The notes under the pieces: generated by a model
The model's input: only the letters and a program-made list of their open reading frames with translations
What the model was told of the DNA's origin: nothing
Databases searched by the model: none
Part shown: piece by piece, positions 1-8,406 of the stretch
How the letters are laid out: each line of letters opens with the position of its first letter
Position numbering within the stretch: the stretch's first letter is position 1
Assembly (NCBI GenBank): GCA_014825775.1
Contig: MVAQ01000370.1
Coordinates: 1 to 12,350, forward strand
DNA: 12,350 bases
Source: Krasilnikovozyma curviuscula
Taxonomy: Eukaryota > Basidiomycota > Tremellomycetes > Cystofilobasidiales > Mrakiaceae
Reading direction: 5' to 3'
Translations under genes and position numbers: made by a program

Positions 1-928
1 GTCTACCACCGTGTGGACCTCCGTTGAGACCACCGTCAAGGTCGTATGGGTCTGGGTACGGCTCGGAGGGTGGGAGGTATTCGGGTTGCTGGCAATGGGG
101 AACGACGCTGTCCAAACGAGAGTCAGCACTCGGGAAATACGAAGTAAGGATACCTTAGATCAGAAGAGGAGGTCACTCACTCTGAGTTGTTGAGCAGCGT
201 TTGATTGTAAGCCATTCTGCGTCGTATCTGTTCTTCTTGCCGTCTTTTGAACCACTCAATACGTTCCTAGAAGAACCAAGAACAAAACAAAATGAAGAGA
301 TGAAATGAAAGGATTTTGAGTGCAAGCATGTAATAGCGGTGGTCAGTGGTTGAGAGTTACGATAGATGAACTGGCTCGGCCCTAAATCGTCGCACTCACC
401 CGTTCAGCTTCTTCTTTTCTCCTCTTCTTATTTTCCCTTTCTTCTTCTGTACCTCCGAGAATCGTGTCTTTGATCTTGGTACCCAATGACCGCTTCCCGT
501 CTCGAGCGCTAGCAGTTGAAGAGCTCCTCTTCACCAGCGAGTGGCTATTGTTGTTGAGAGAGGATGAGGAAGATGAAGTGCTATGAAGAGAGAAGGGGTG
601 CATAGGATGAACCCAGGTCGAGAGAGGTGGTGATACGGTGGTGTCAACGAAAAATTCGTGGTGCGAGCTGCGAGAAGTTTGAAAACGTAAACACAGGGAT
701 AAAAGGGGGTTCTCTGCAGGGGTCCGCACGAAACACTCACACTGGATCAAACAACCTCTTCCAGCCATCCGGTAGAGCTTCTTCCTCGTCGATGGTCATC
801 GACTTGTAGTAGTGATCAGAAACATCCCGGCCGTCCTCCTGTTCTGAGGGAGGAGCCGGAACCTCTGGCTCGAGACTAGGAGTTGAGGCTGCAGTGGCTG
901 AAGAGTACGAAGGAGGTGCTGCAGACAT
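1..928 (-). CDS. WW-domain protein, 3' end beyond left edge
   Basis: Four exons are read on the minus strand: 928-741, 667-400, 266-181 and 107-1 (open at the edge). The introns are 73, 133 and 73 nt, all with GTGAGTG or GTGAGTGA donors. Start ATG is at 928-926. About 216 residues are in the window. After an acidic, Ser/Pro-rich N-terminus, a WW domain begins LPDGWKRLFDPV. It continues across the first intron as SHHEFFVDTT, PPLSTW and VHP, so both signature tryptophans and the aromatic FF core are present. A Ser-rich linker follows, then a charged segment, GTKIKDTILGGTEEER, rich in Lys/Arg/Glu and probably helical. The visible end is rich in Pro, Tyr and Gly. From memory, the order WW, then a G-T-K/R-x-K-D-x-hydrophobic-x-G-T-x-E-E-R helix, is typical of an uncharacterised fungal WW family. 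WW domains bind Pro-rich peptides; the partner is unknown. The intron inside the WW domain is supported by restoration of the motif on splicing. Confidence 0.82.
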
Positions 929-1154
929 CTTGAAGAGGGTGGTTGGGGGGTTGACGCTGGCCGAACGAACAAAAATGGAAAAGCACAGCTCGACATTAGC
1001 GTGTCATGCAAATCACCACGCCACACAGCTCACACGTAAGGGCGTTCAAACGAGGGGGGTAAACACAGTAACACTGAACTTCCGTAAACAATCCCAAGTA
1101 CAGCTCGAGGTGAATACACGGAAAGGGGACTGGCTTCGATGGTGTCGTGATACA

Positions 1155-1194
1155 GTGAGAACCGTCTCACGCTACCCCTCATTATCTATAAAAG
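1155..1194 (+). promoter_or_regulatory. Inverted repeat followed by a TATA-like box
   Basis: The 380 bp between the WW gene start and the tRNA holds no convincing gene. It does hold a perfect 6-bp inverted repeat, GTGAGA-ACCG-TCTCAC (1155-1170), with TATAAAAG (1187-1194) 16 nt downstream on the plus strand. No ORF or RNA gene that I recognise follows on that strand, so its target is unknown. It may be chance or an upstream element for the neighbouring genes. Confidence 0.2.
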
Positions 1195-1308
1195 TGTTGA
1201 GAACAATGATATTGTGGTGGAACAAAACTAGAGCTAAAGAACAGTAGAATAAGGGACGAAAATGATCACGGGGAAAAGGAATGGCAAGATTCACCGCGCC
1301 AAAAAGTT

Positions 1309-1412
1309 TGGAGATTGTAAGAATCGAACTCACGGCCTCACCCAAACGCTATCAAGCAGTGACGTTTGAACTTATGCTAAGGGTGTGTGATAACCAACTA
1401 CACCAAATCCCC
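1309..1412 (-). tRNA. tRNA-Ala(AGC) with a 30-nt intron
   Basis: The minus strand folds as a full tRNA of 74 nt plus an intron. Acceptor stem GGGGATT (1412-1406) pairs with AATCTCC (1316-1310), and the discriminator is A at 1309. The D arm is GTGT-loop-TCAC. The anticodon stem is CACCC/GGGTG. The T arm is GTGAG-TTCGATT-CTTAC. Anticodon AGC lies at 1378-1376, preceded by TT and followed by A37. The intron (1374-1345) sits directly after position 37, as expected for nuclear tRNA introns. The third acceptor pair is G:T (G3:U70), the classic alanine identity element, which agrees with the anticodon. The intron carries TGCT, able to pair with the anticodon AGCA, as in the anticodon-intron helix used by the splicing endonuclease. 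A TTTTT run at 1305-1301 just after the 3' end fits a Pol III terminator. Confidence 0.93.
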
Positions 1413-2194
1413 TTGTTGAAGGATGAATTGGCAATAGAAACCATGGAACAGTTGTTGCAATTGAGCAACCAATGAAAACAAACTTAAGGGCCAATGATAA
1501 CTTTCTCTCCATGTAGCGTTTTTCCTCTAATCTACGTACATCGGTTTGCTTCACTTTCGTTATAACCGTTCTTTTCTTTTGTAAGACTATAAGTAGAAGC
1601 ACCAAAAAACCGGTGGAGACTATTTTGGGACGACACCGCGTCTCCGTCGCTCACACCGCTGACAGTACACCCTCCATACCTATTTCAGTATCGAAATACA
1701 AACTTCACAAAAATTCCATGGTGGACCTTGAACTCTTAAGAAGGTATCTTGTTTTATGACGTCAAAGCACTATTTAACCCATCGATCGCTAACTCTTCAA
1801 AAACAAAGAGATGTCGAACACAACAGAACAAAGACAGCGCTGAGGAACGAAATCTTCAGGGGAGAACTTGAAGAAAAGATTATAATTATCTCCATTTTCT
1901 CATCTCATGCCCAGTTGCGGATACTGACAGCACTCCGGTGGTGCTCATAACAATTTGAACGATGCCATCAGCACCTTCAGCAAGCTATTCCGTGTATTAC
2001 CCCTTTACAGTGTATGTCCTGCAAAATAAAAACCATTCTTTTCCTGTTGGAAATTTTGCTGTGAAAGGGGCTCACAGGTTGGAAGAGATTGTCAGGTCGT
2101 TTATATCGAGGACAAAAGAGGTTTGGGAGGAGTTTCGGAGTGGGTAGAGCGTGGTAATGATGGTGTCAACTCAAAGAAAAAGACTGAAGGAAGG
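1413..2194. other. Gene-poor stretch, no supported gene
   Basis: This stretch is AT-richer than the flanking genes. The longest ATG-started frame is 1962-2147 (+), 61 codons starting at a plausible ACGATG context. It has no recognisable domain and no splice partners that extend it. I see no snRNA, snoRNA or 5S signature. It probably holds the tRNA upstream region and the 3' end of the candidate gene to its right. Confidence 0.4.
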
Positions 2195-2727
2195 TTAGAC
2201 CTTCGAGAGCTGAGAGAGTGTTCGTGATGGGCAGCAACTCATATCCGGTCGTATTGAAATGTGGACGTCCTCGACAATCGTCAAGTCGAAAGGAGGGGTT
2301 GCAGTGTACCAGGTGATCGAAGGTGTCCCTGGAGTAATGGAAGATGGAACTGGTACGACCGATAGAGTTTGAGCAAGGATCATAATGAGAACGAGTGTGG
2401 GGAGGACGGATTTGAAGAAAGTAAACATTGCTGAGCTTGATCGTTCGTTTAGGTCGAGCTGGTCCGGGGTCACTATATGTCAGGGTGAGCGTTGGGAGTT
2501 GCTCAATTGGCATTGCATTCTGATCTCTCTTACACATACGATGACGAAGTTTTGCCTCTCCATTTACTCGATGAGAAATCGATGACCGTGCCAAGAACGT
2601 CTAGCAGACGAGCCCAATGCAGTGGGTCTGGTTCAAAAACTCCGTTTGCTGGCAGGATCGCCTGGTGTAAGACCGAACAAATCAGGTTACCACCAATCAG
2701 AAACAAATAAAAATGGGAGGATAGCAT
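2195..2727 (-). CDS. Candidate small membrane or secreted protein, unrecognised
   Basis: I do not recognise this gene. A two-exon model reads 2727-2568 and 2472-2195 (145 residues). Intron 2567-2473 has a GTAAAT donor, a CTGAC branch site and a TATAG acceptor. The product starts MLSSHFYLFLIGG, a hydrophobic stretch that could be a signal sequence. It continues through WARLLDVLGTVIDF and ERSSSAMFTFFK into a clear hydrophobic segment, VLPTLVLIMILAQTLSVV, then a Pro/Thr-rich tail with a Cys pair. ATG 2796 would add 23 residues in the same frame. A second donor, GTAAGA at 2533, would give a 61-nt intron and send the second exon into another open frame ending at 2166. It starts only about 90 bp after the F-box stop on the same strand, so it could instead be 3' UTR of that gene. 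The main support is the strong acceptor with its branch site, and the hydrophobic segment. Confidence 0.35.
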
Positions 2728-2816
2728 GTGGTGTGCAGGACTACTTGGCTCCGGAAAAAAGAAGAAATGCCGGCTCTCTTTTTCCTCCTCTGCCATCACT
2801 CGGCACCGAATCGCCC

Positions 2817-4600
2817 TCACCGGCCTTCCTCCTTGATCTCCTCCTTGACCTTGATCTCCTCCTGTTCCGTTTCCTCGACATTGGCGCCCTCAACAGCAAC
2901 CTTCGCCTATAGGAAGAATGAACCAGTCGGGAAAACAATTATCTTAGTGACTGTTCACCATCTCCCCCACCACACAGAGACACTCATTAGCGAGACAAAA
3001 CTCACATCCTTGTCCTCCCAATCTATCTCCAACTTGTCCCCCACATCGACCACACCCCCGACAGCCGTGCGATGTAGAACCTCAACAACCTTCCTCACAG
3101 CAGGAGCATACGCCGCGTCGTCCACTTCGAGATCCTCCCTCCTCAGGCCACGTGTATTCGTGATCTTGCAGCTTTTGACGACGACGTCTCTTACGACGAG
3201 CTTCCTCAGCGAAGGGTACGCTCGGGTCATCAGCGCGAGATTGACCTCGTCCGCCGGCGTGAAAGTCGATGACGCATGAGCTGGGTCGATAACCTTTTTC
3301 CGAGGCTGATTTGTCGTGTTGGGCGTGTCCTCCCAGATGTCCACGTGCGCGTGCTGCACCGCGATGTGCGTCACGCGGTTGTTGACGAATTCGGCAGGAA
3401 GGAGCGAGGACGCTGAGAGGTCCGCCAGCGATTGGTCGCCAAGGACGGAGATCATATCGTTCAGGATAGACTGCACTGGTGAATACAGCGACGTTAGCTC
3501 GAGACTCGTTGCCTGGTGAATGAAGGTCGCTCTGGCAGCGTGAATGAGCTCAGGGGAGTTGTTGAGATCGAGGCCAATGTGGAAGGTACCGGGAGGGTTG
3601 TAGTCACCAAAGAGGTGATTCCATATCGACATCATTGACTCATACGTCGAATGGTAGATCATGCTGATGGCGAGGTGTTGCAAATTGGGGAGAAGCTCTT
3701 GGATGTTGAGGCTGGCGTGCTGGGTCAAGGAAGTTGACTCAATCTTTTCAGCTTCGAATGAGACCCGGAAGGACGAGCAGTATCGATGGTCGAATTTGAG
3801 AGAAGTAACCTGTGAAGAAGCGATTTGTGAGTGGGAGAGAAAACTGAATGTGTCAATGACGGTAGTTTTTCCAGAACGAAAGCAATGACTAACATATTTC
3901 AACCTATGTTCCACAGAAGCCATCCAATACTCCCTATCACCTTCATATTCTAACGGCAAGTACACCCTCTTGGACCTCCTGCCCTGCTTGCATCCAAGAA
4001 AGTTGAGGAGCCCAGGACTGGAGCTGATGGTAACGTGTTTGTAGAACGACCTCAAGCCGAGTGCGTACCATCTCTTACTGACAAGCAGCACATTCACCGC
4101 CGTCGCTGCGGGAACAGATCCGGAGCTGGCGCTCGGCGTCTCGATAACAAAGCGGAGGATGGTTTCAATAATTTCGTTGCTGAAGAGGGTAGGGACAAGT
4201 TTCGCTCGAGCGCGAATCACACGTTGAGAGGGACCGCCGCCGTTATGTATCTTGTGTCGTAGGAGCTTGTAGGTGCCCTCTGCTTTCAGACCTGGACGAG
4301 AAGACCGTCGACGCGGGCCATCGATGAGTGCCTCTCGTTCCGCTCGGAACTTCTCACGCTTGATCCGTCGTGCTTCAATCGTCTCTTCGTCGACTTCGAT
4401 GTCTTCTGTTGAGAAGGAGGCGCCATTTGGGTTGGGGAGCTCGAGACCAAGCGAAAGGAGGAGTTTCCGGTTCTCTTCTATGTTTCTTAATCGTTCTGCT
4501 TCACTGTATGGAACAGAACAGCAAGGAAGACGATAGTAAGTCAATTGAGCTCTCTCCTCTGTATTTTGAAGAACAAGACAAACTAATCTTGGTCTTCCAT
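2817..4600 (-). CDS. F-box-like protein
   Basis: Four exons on the minus strand: 4600-4584, 4503-3894, 3809-3006 and 2906-2817, for 506 residues. The first exon is only 17 nt and is joined by a GTTTGT...ACAG intron, giving MEDQDYEAERLRNIEENR. The resulting YEAERLRNIEENRKLL start is a helix seen at the head of many basidiomycete proteins. A basic, Arg-rich stretch follows (about 50-107). The F-box-like segment is at about 109-170: LFSNEIIETILRF, then LLVSKRWYALGLRSFYKHV. The rest resembles the variable leucine-rich C-terminal half of fungal F-box proteins, although I cannot define repeats. Such proteins usually bind Skp1 and recruit substrates to SCF ubiquitin ligases; the substrate here is unknown. 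The 84-nt intron 3893-3810 (GTTAGT...CACAG) is in frame and stop-free. The last intron (3005-2907, GTGAGT...TATAG) leads to a 29-residue acidic tail ending in IKVKEEIKEEGR. Gene identity is moderate; exon structure is good. Confidence 0.78.
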
Positions 4601-5533
4601 CGTATAACAGCCCACGCGTCTGAAGGAGGCGTCACCAGGAAGCTTCCAGCCAACCGTATTGACAAGAGAAGACTAAGCAGTGCACTGATATGACCCAGGG
4701 AGTGTACTCAGTAGAGCGATGTTATGGCAGGTAGATTTTATCTGAGAAAGGACCGATCTGGTGTGGACGTCAGCTTCCTAACGCTCTTTTGACAACCAAG
4801 ACGACTCGTTGGAGCCTCAAAGGAAAGATAAATACGAATTAAGAATAAGAAGAGAGCAATATGCTCTGGAAAGACTTTTCGAGCTGTATGGAGATATAAT
4901 TGAGTTCTCTGCTGTTGTTTGGGTTGGAGGACAGCTAGCTGGCTTAGGCGCTCGAGAAGACAGAGGTAAAACGACAGCAGTACTTTTCGAATCGAGGGAC
5001 TGCGTTTCTCAGTAGAATAGGCACAAATCGTTAAGACAAGAGTGAATAGGTAATAGAGCTACGATACGGTAGGAGTCTAAAAAAAATGACAGATTTCCTC
5101 CTGGTGAAACCAACAGGAGCAAATGGATAGAATGTCAGGAGAAGTAGTCGACGATTCCCATTCCTCATCCAAGACCCCATTACGAGCCAGACGAGGTACA
5201 ACAGGGTTGAGGAATCATCCGGCTTAAGCTCTTCCTCGACCGACCAGACTTGATTGTGAGGAGGGCCGTCTTGGTTTCGTCTTGAATACGATTCGAGGGT
5301 ACCTCCAGAGTCGTCCACGTTGCTAAGGAAGATCTTCAATCCAAGTGAAAGTGGAAAGAAATCGAACGTTCGTCGTTAGAGAAGAAGCAAGAAAAAAAGA
5401 AGGCCGGATTTTCGTCGCGCGAGGTGAGTTTTCTATTGGCTAGTGTTTTCGTTCTTGCATTCGCGGTGACGCTTCTCTGTGGCCCTTGCCTTCTCGCCGA
5501 CTGCCATCAGCAAATTTAGTGTGAATCGTCAGG
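4601..5533. promoter_or_regulatory. Divergent intergenic region with possible 5' UTR intron
   Basis: These 933 bp separate the start of the F-box gene (minus) from that of the TMEM33-like gene (plus), so they should hold both promoters. No ATG-started coding frame with family resemblance is visible. On the plus strand, GTGAGT at 5424 and an acceptor ATCAG at 5509-5510 (with CCGACTG upstream) would remove an 87-nt intron from the TMEM33-like 5' leader. I see no clear TATA box close to either start. Confidence 0.4.
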
Positions 5534-7604
5534 ATGGCTGCTATCGATCCTCATTAGTGAGCAACACAGCGATGTTGATTATGATCCTTCTTTTCCTGAT
5601 CCTTTTCTGTTCTCTCATCTTGATCTTACGATTCCAACCCACCCTCCCCCCTCCGTCTGTTTCCCTTATACAATCAATCCCCTTCAATCATACACCATTC
5701 GCCCTTGGCGTTTTTGTCTCCAGTCTCTGGGCGTTTGGTCACATCACCACCCTCCTTGTCTCTGTTAGAATTGGGCTCGCAGTCGTCTTCTTCAAGACAA
5801 TCTCGAACTGGTGGTACAGATGTGAGTTTGCTCGCTCCAATGCATCACGATTTTATTCAGTGCAGGACAACGAAGTTTCTTGTCTATGTCGGTTACTCTG
5901 CTGTAGGGGAGACCCATCGTTGCGATTCGCTCGCTTCACTCATGCCTCCTCGCAGCAGCCAACCTTTTCATTTCCCATCCTCCGATGTGGTGGAGCACTT
6001 TTATTGACACAGCCTCCTTCTTCCCCTCTTCTTATCCTCCTCTTTTTTCTTCACTTCATCACCAACATGACTTCTTTCGAATCTCATCACCAACAACAAT
6101 TACGTCCCACCTCCCGTTCGCAAAAACGTCACACTCATCTCCAACGCGCCACCTCTACTCCCGGACCCTTGTCGACTTCTAAATCCTCCTGAACTCCGTC
6201 CTTTTTTCCAAATATTGCCTTTAAAATTGTCGTCTCACAACTCCTCCGTTCCTACACAACAAACCACCTCCAACTGTAATCTCACCAAATCCCAAAACGC
6301 CACCTCGAACTGCACTATCAACAACACTAACAGCGGCATATCTTGGTGCTCTCCTCTCGTACTCAATCGTATGCTTCAAGTCGCTAGGCAAGCCGTCGCT
6401 GGACGTCGCGTGGCTCCAGAAGGCGCTACTCGACGAAAATGTGCAGTACTTTATCCTCGCACTCTATTGGGAGGTCACGAAGCCTATCAAACGTGAGTAC
6501 GGAAAAGTGCTCCCTTTTTGTAAAATTGTTTCTTTCGGGGGTTCTTGCTGGTGGGACTTCGGGACTGCAGTAGTAGGGCAGGTGACATTGGATGGAAGGT
6601 GGAGCCATCCGTCTTTTTCTTCTTTGGTCACATCACGACTTCCTTTTTTCTCCCTCGTTTTCTTAATCACAAAAAACTCAACTTCTGACGTATTTTGATC
6701 TTGTTCTTCTTACTCCAGTCACCCTCCTCCCATTCCTCACCTTCTCCCTATTCCACGTCCTGACCTTCATCCGAGCAAATGTCATCCCCAAGCTCGCTGG
6801 ACCTGCGACACCTACCCCCGCCGGTCAGGCAGCACCTCCACCAAAGCCCGTCGAGAAAGTTGGAAAGATCATCCAGGTCTGGGTGAAAGGTACGCCTGAC
6901 TTGACCCTACACACCGTTCTCCTCTCTGTCAAGCTGTCAGAATCTGACGTTCGCTTTGTTCTTATTGCACGTCCTATAAGGTAACTACAATCAGGCGATG
7001 ACGCTTGTGTCGTACACTGAACTCGCCATCTTTGTCCGTGTCCTCCTCGGGGCGCTCGTCTGGCAAAACTCGTTCCTCACTGTCGTGTTCGTCGCCCATT
7101 TTTTGAGGCTGAGATGTACGTCCTGTCTTTCAAATCTTTTTTCGGCCAGGCACAAATACTTCTCCAAATTCTATGCTAATATGCCTTCTTTCATTTTTGC
7201 TAAATTCGGTCTGGGTCCACTGTGCTCCTCCTCCACTTCACAAACATGCTTCTTCGACTGCAACGAACCTTCCTACCTACTCCTACCTACCTTCACCCAT
7301 GTCTATTACAGATTACCACTCGACATTCACCCGCACGGCAATCAACACTCTGACTGGCCGTCTAGACGCCCAAGTGGAGTCGCTGAAGAACCCCGCCGTA
7401 ACGAAAGTACGTCTGACATTATATTCTCCTCTTCTCTCTAGCCAGAAAAATCCTGACCCGACTCTCTTTTGATGACAGTACTATTCCATCCTAAAAGACG
7501 TTGTCAAGAAATGGGCAGGAACTATCCTCAGATCTTCATCTTCCACCCCGGCTACTCCAGGTCCAAAGACGGCGACTCCTGTTGCTGCCGGAGCAGCTCG
7601 ATAA
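5534..7604 (+). CDS. TMEM33/Pom33 (Tts1) family membrane protein
   Basis: Seven exons: 5534-5556, 5724-5821, 6334-6492, 6719-6889, 6981-7115, 7312-7406 and 7479-7604. All phases agree and give 268 residues, the usual family size. The start ATG has a good context (CAGGATGG). The 23-nt first exon gives MAAIDPHY, and exon 2 gives LWAFGHITTLL...NWWYR. Exon 3 continues SAYLGALLSYSIVCFKSLG and the family hallmark ALLDENVQYFILALYW (71-86). Exon 4 has LPFLTFSLFHVLTFIRANVIP (97-117), and exon 5 GNYNQAMTLVSYTELAIF. Membrane segments are likely near 8-31, 42-56, 77-88, 94-111 and 162-191. Between them, 118-140 is a Pro/Ala-rich linker; the tail is soluble with Ser/Thr/Pro repeats. From family knowledge, yeast Pom33/Per33 and fission yeast Tts1 act in the ER and nuclear envelope, shaping ER tubules and helping nuclear pore distribution. 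Introns are 167, 512, 226, 91, 196 and 72 nt, the longest in the window. Confidence 0.92.
5822..6333 (+). other. Unusually long intron 2 with AG-free tract
   Basis: The donor is GTGAGT and the acceptor ACTAACAG. The flanking exons are joined in phase 1 to make NWWYR-SAYLGALL, which restores the family sequence. The tract 6013-6331 (319 nt) contains no AG dinucleotide and is rich in C, T and A. That is what an AG exclusion zone between a distant branch point and its acceptor would look like. The last AG before the tract, at 6011-6012, follows a TTGAC branch-like site at 6004-6008 by only a few bases. Confidence 0.75.
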
Positions 7605-8406
7605 AAACATTCTCGCTACTGTTTTCATTGGATGATGAAAGGAGGAGGGTGCAGTTGTGATGGAATTTGGAAGATTCTGGGGACAGGGAAGGGATTCTCC
7701 AGCCCTTCCCTTTTCGTTTATAAAGTCACCCTGTCATGTTTCTCTATATGTTATCGCACAGTCTCCATTGTCCAATTGTTCACCCCCTTAATATTTTACT
7801 TTTGAACCTATATGTTGCCTTTCCTTTTTGGAGAAGAAGTGGTGAATGACGACTTTTTGCGGCGTTCTGATTGCGAGTTACATGTTGGAGCTATCCAAAG
7901 GCAAGGATATTAGAAGCATATAAAAATCGGGTAGTTTGCAGAACTCCGTTTACATATGAATTCCTTGTAAACGAGGAACACCGTCGACAAAGCTCAGAGT
8001 GAGGGGGGCTGTTGCGACTGGACGCGAGGACGTCAGAGATCGTAGCTCTTCCTCTAGAAAAACCAAGTCAGTGCTGAACAATCGGGTTGGGTTCTGCAAC
8101 GATATGATGTACCCGTACCGCATTGCTGGTAGCACTTAGTTCTGGGTTCACAGAAAAGGAGAAATATCTTCCATCGTCAAATCGCAGCTGGACGCGGAAG
8201 GCGGAGGAGAGGACGACGGAGATCGATCAGAGTCCTCAGGGAGAAACTAGGGAGTGATGAAGCGGAAGATGCAGCTGAGTCTGAAGGAAAAATAGATCGC
8301 GTCTGTCCGTCCTCGCTCCGCCAGAGCCATCCACTCGAGAGTACATCCAAACCGCCATCTTCACATCGAACAGGTTTCTTTCGAGACGCGAGGGAAACGA
8401 CGGATC
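7605..8406. other. Intergenic: TMEM33-like 3' UTR and HAD-gene promoter
   Basis: These 802 bp lie between two plus-strand genes. The left half is T-rich and should hold the 3' UTR of the upstream gene. The right half, with TATAAAAA near 7919-7926 and purine-rich sequence from about 8150, should hold the promoter and leader of the HAD gene. A minus-strand open frame (7950-8123) follows a CTGAC...CTAG acceptor-like site. I could not extend it into a gene and do not call it. Confidence 0.4.

Noticed and set aside
894..1247. 117-codon plus-strand ORF
   Set aside because: Its first part is antisense to the WW-gene start exon and the rest has no recognisable feature or codon pattern.
1962..2147. 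61-codon plus-strand ORF with ATG
   Set aside because: No domain, no splice extension and no context; length is within chance for this AT-rich stretch. Kept only as a note in the intergenic entry.
2728..3279. 183-codon plus-strand open frame
   Set aside because: It begins at GTG, lies antisense to the 3' exons of the F-box gene, and its Ser/Thr/Leu-rich content is the complement of that coding sequence.
5031..5339. 102-codon minus-strand frame
   Set aside because: It starts at TTG, has no recognisable motif, and lies in the divergent promoter region.
5479..6192. 237-codon open frame rich in hydrophobic residues
   Set aside because: It has no ATG at its head (GTG). Its only coding part is 5724-5821, which is exon 2 of the TMEM33-like gene; the rest is intron 1, intron 2 and leader.
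6071..6498. Long open frame over the start of the ENVQYF exon, taken at first as the N-terminus of the TMEM33-like gene with a missing ATG or frameshift
   Set aside because: Joining the exon at 5724-5821 to the acceptor at 6333 gives a complete in-phase N-terminus, so no frameshift is needed.
8254..8283. GTGATGA followed by CTGAG and CTGAA, resembling box C and box D of a snoRNA
   Set aside because: The boxes are too close together and no flanking terminal stem is visible.
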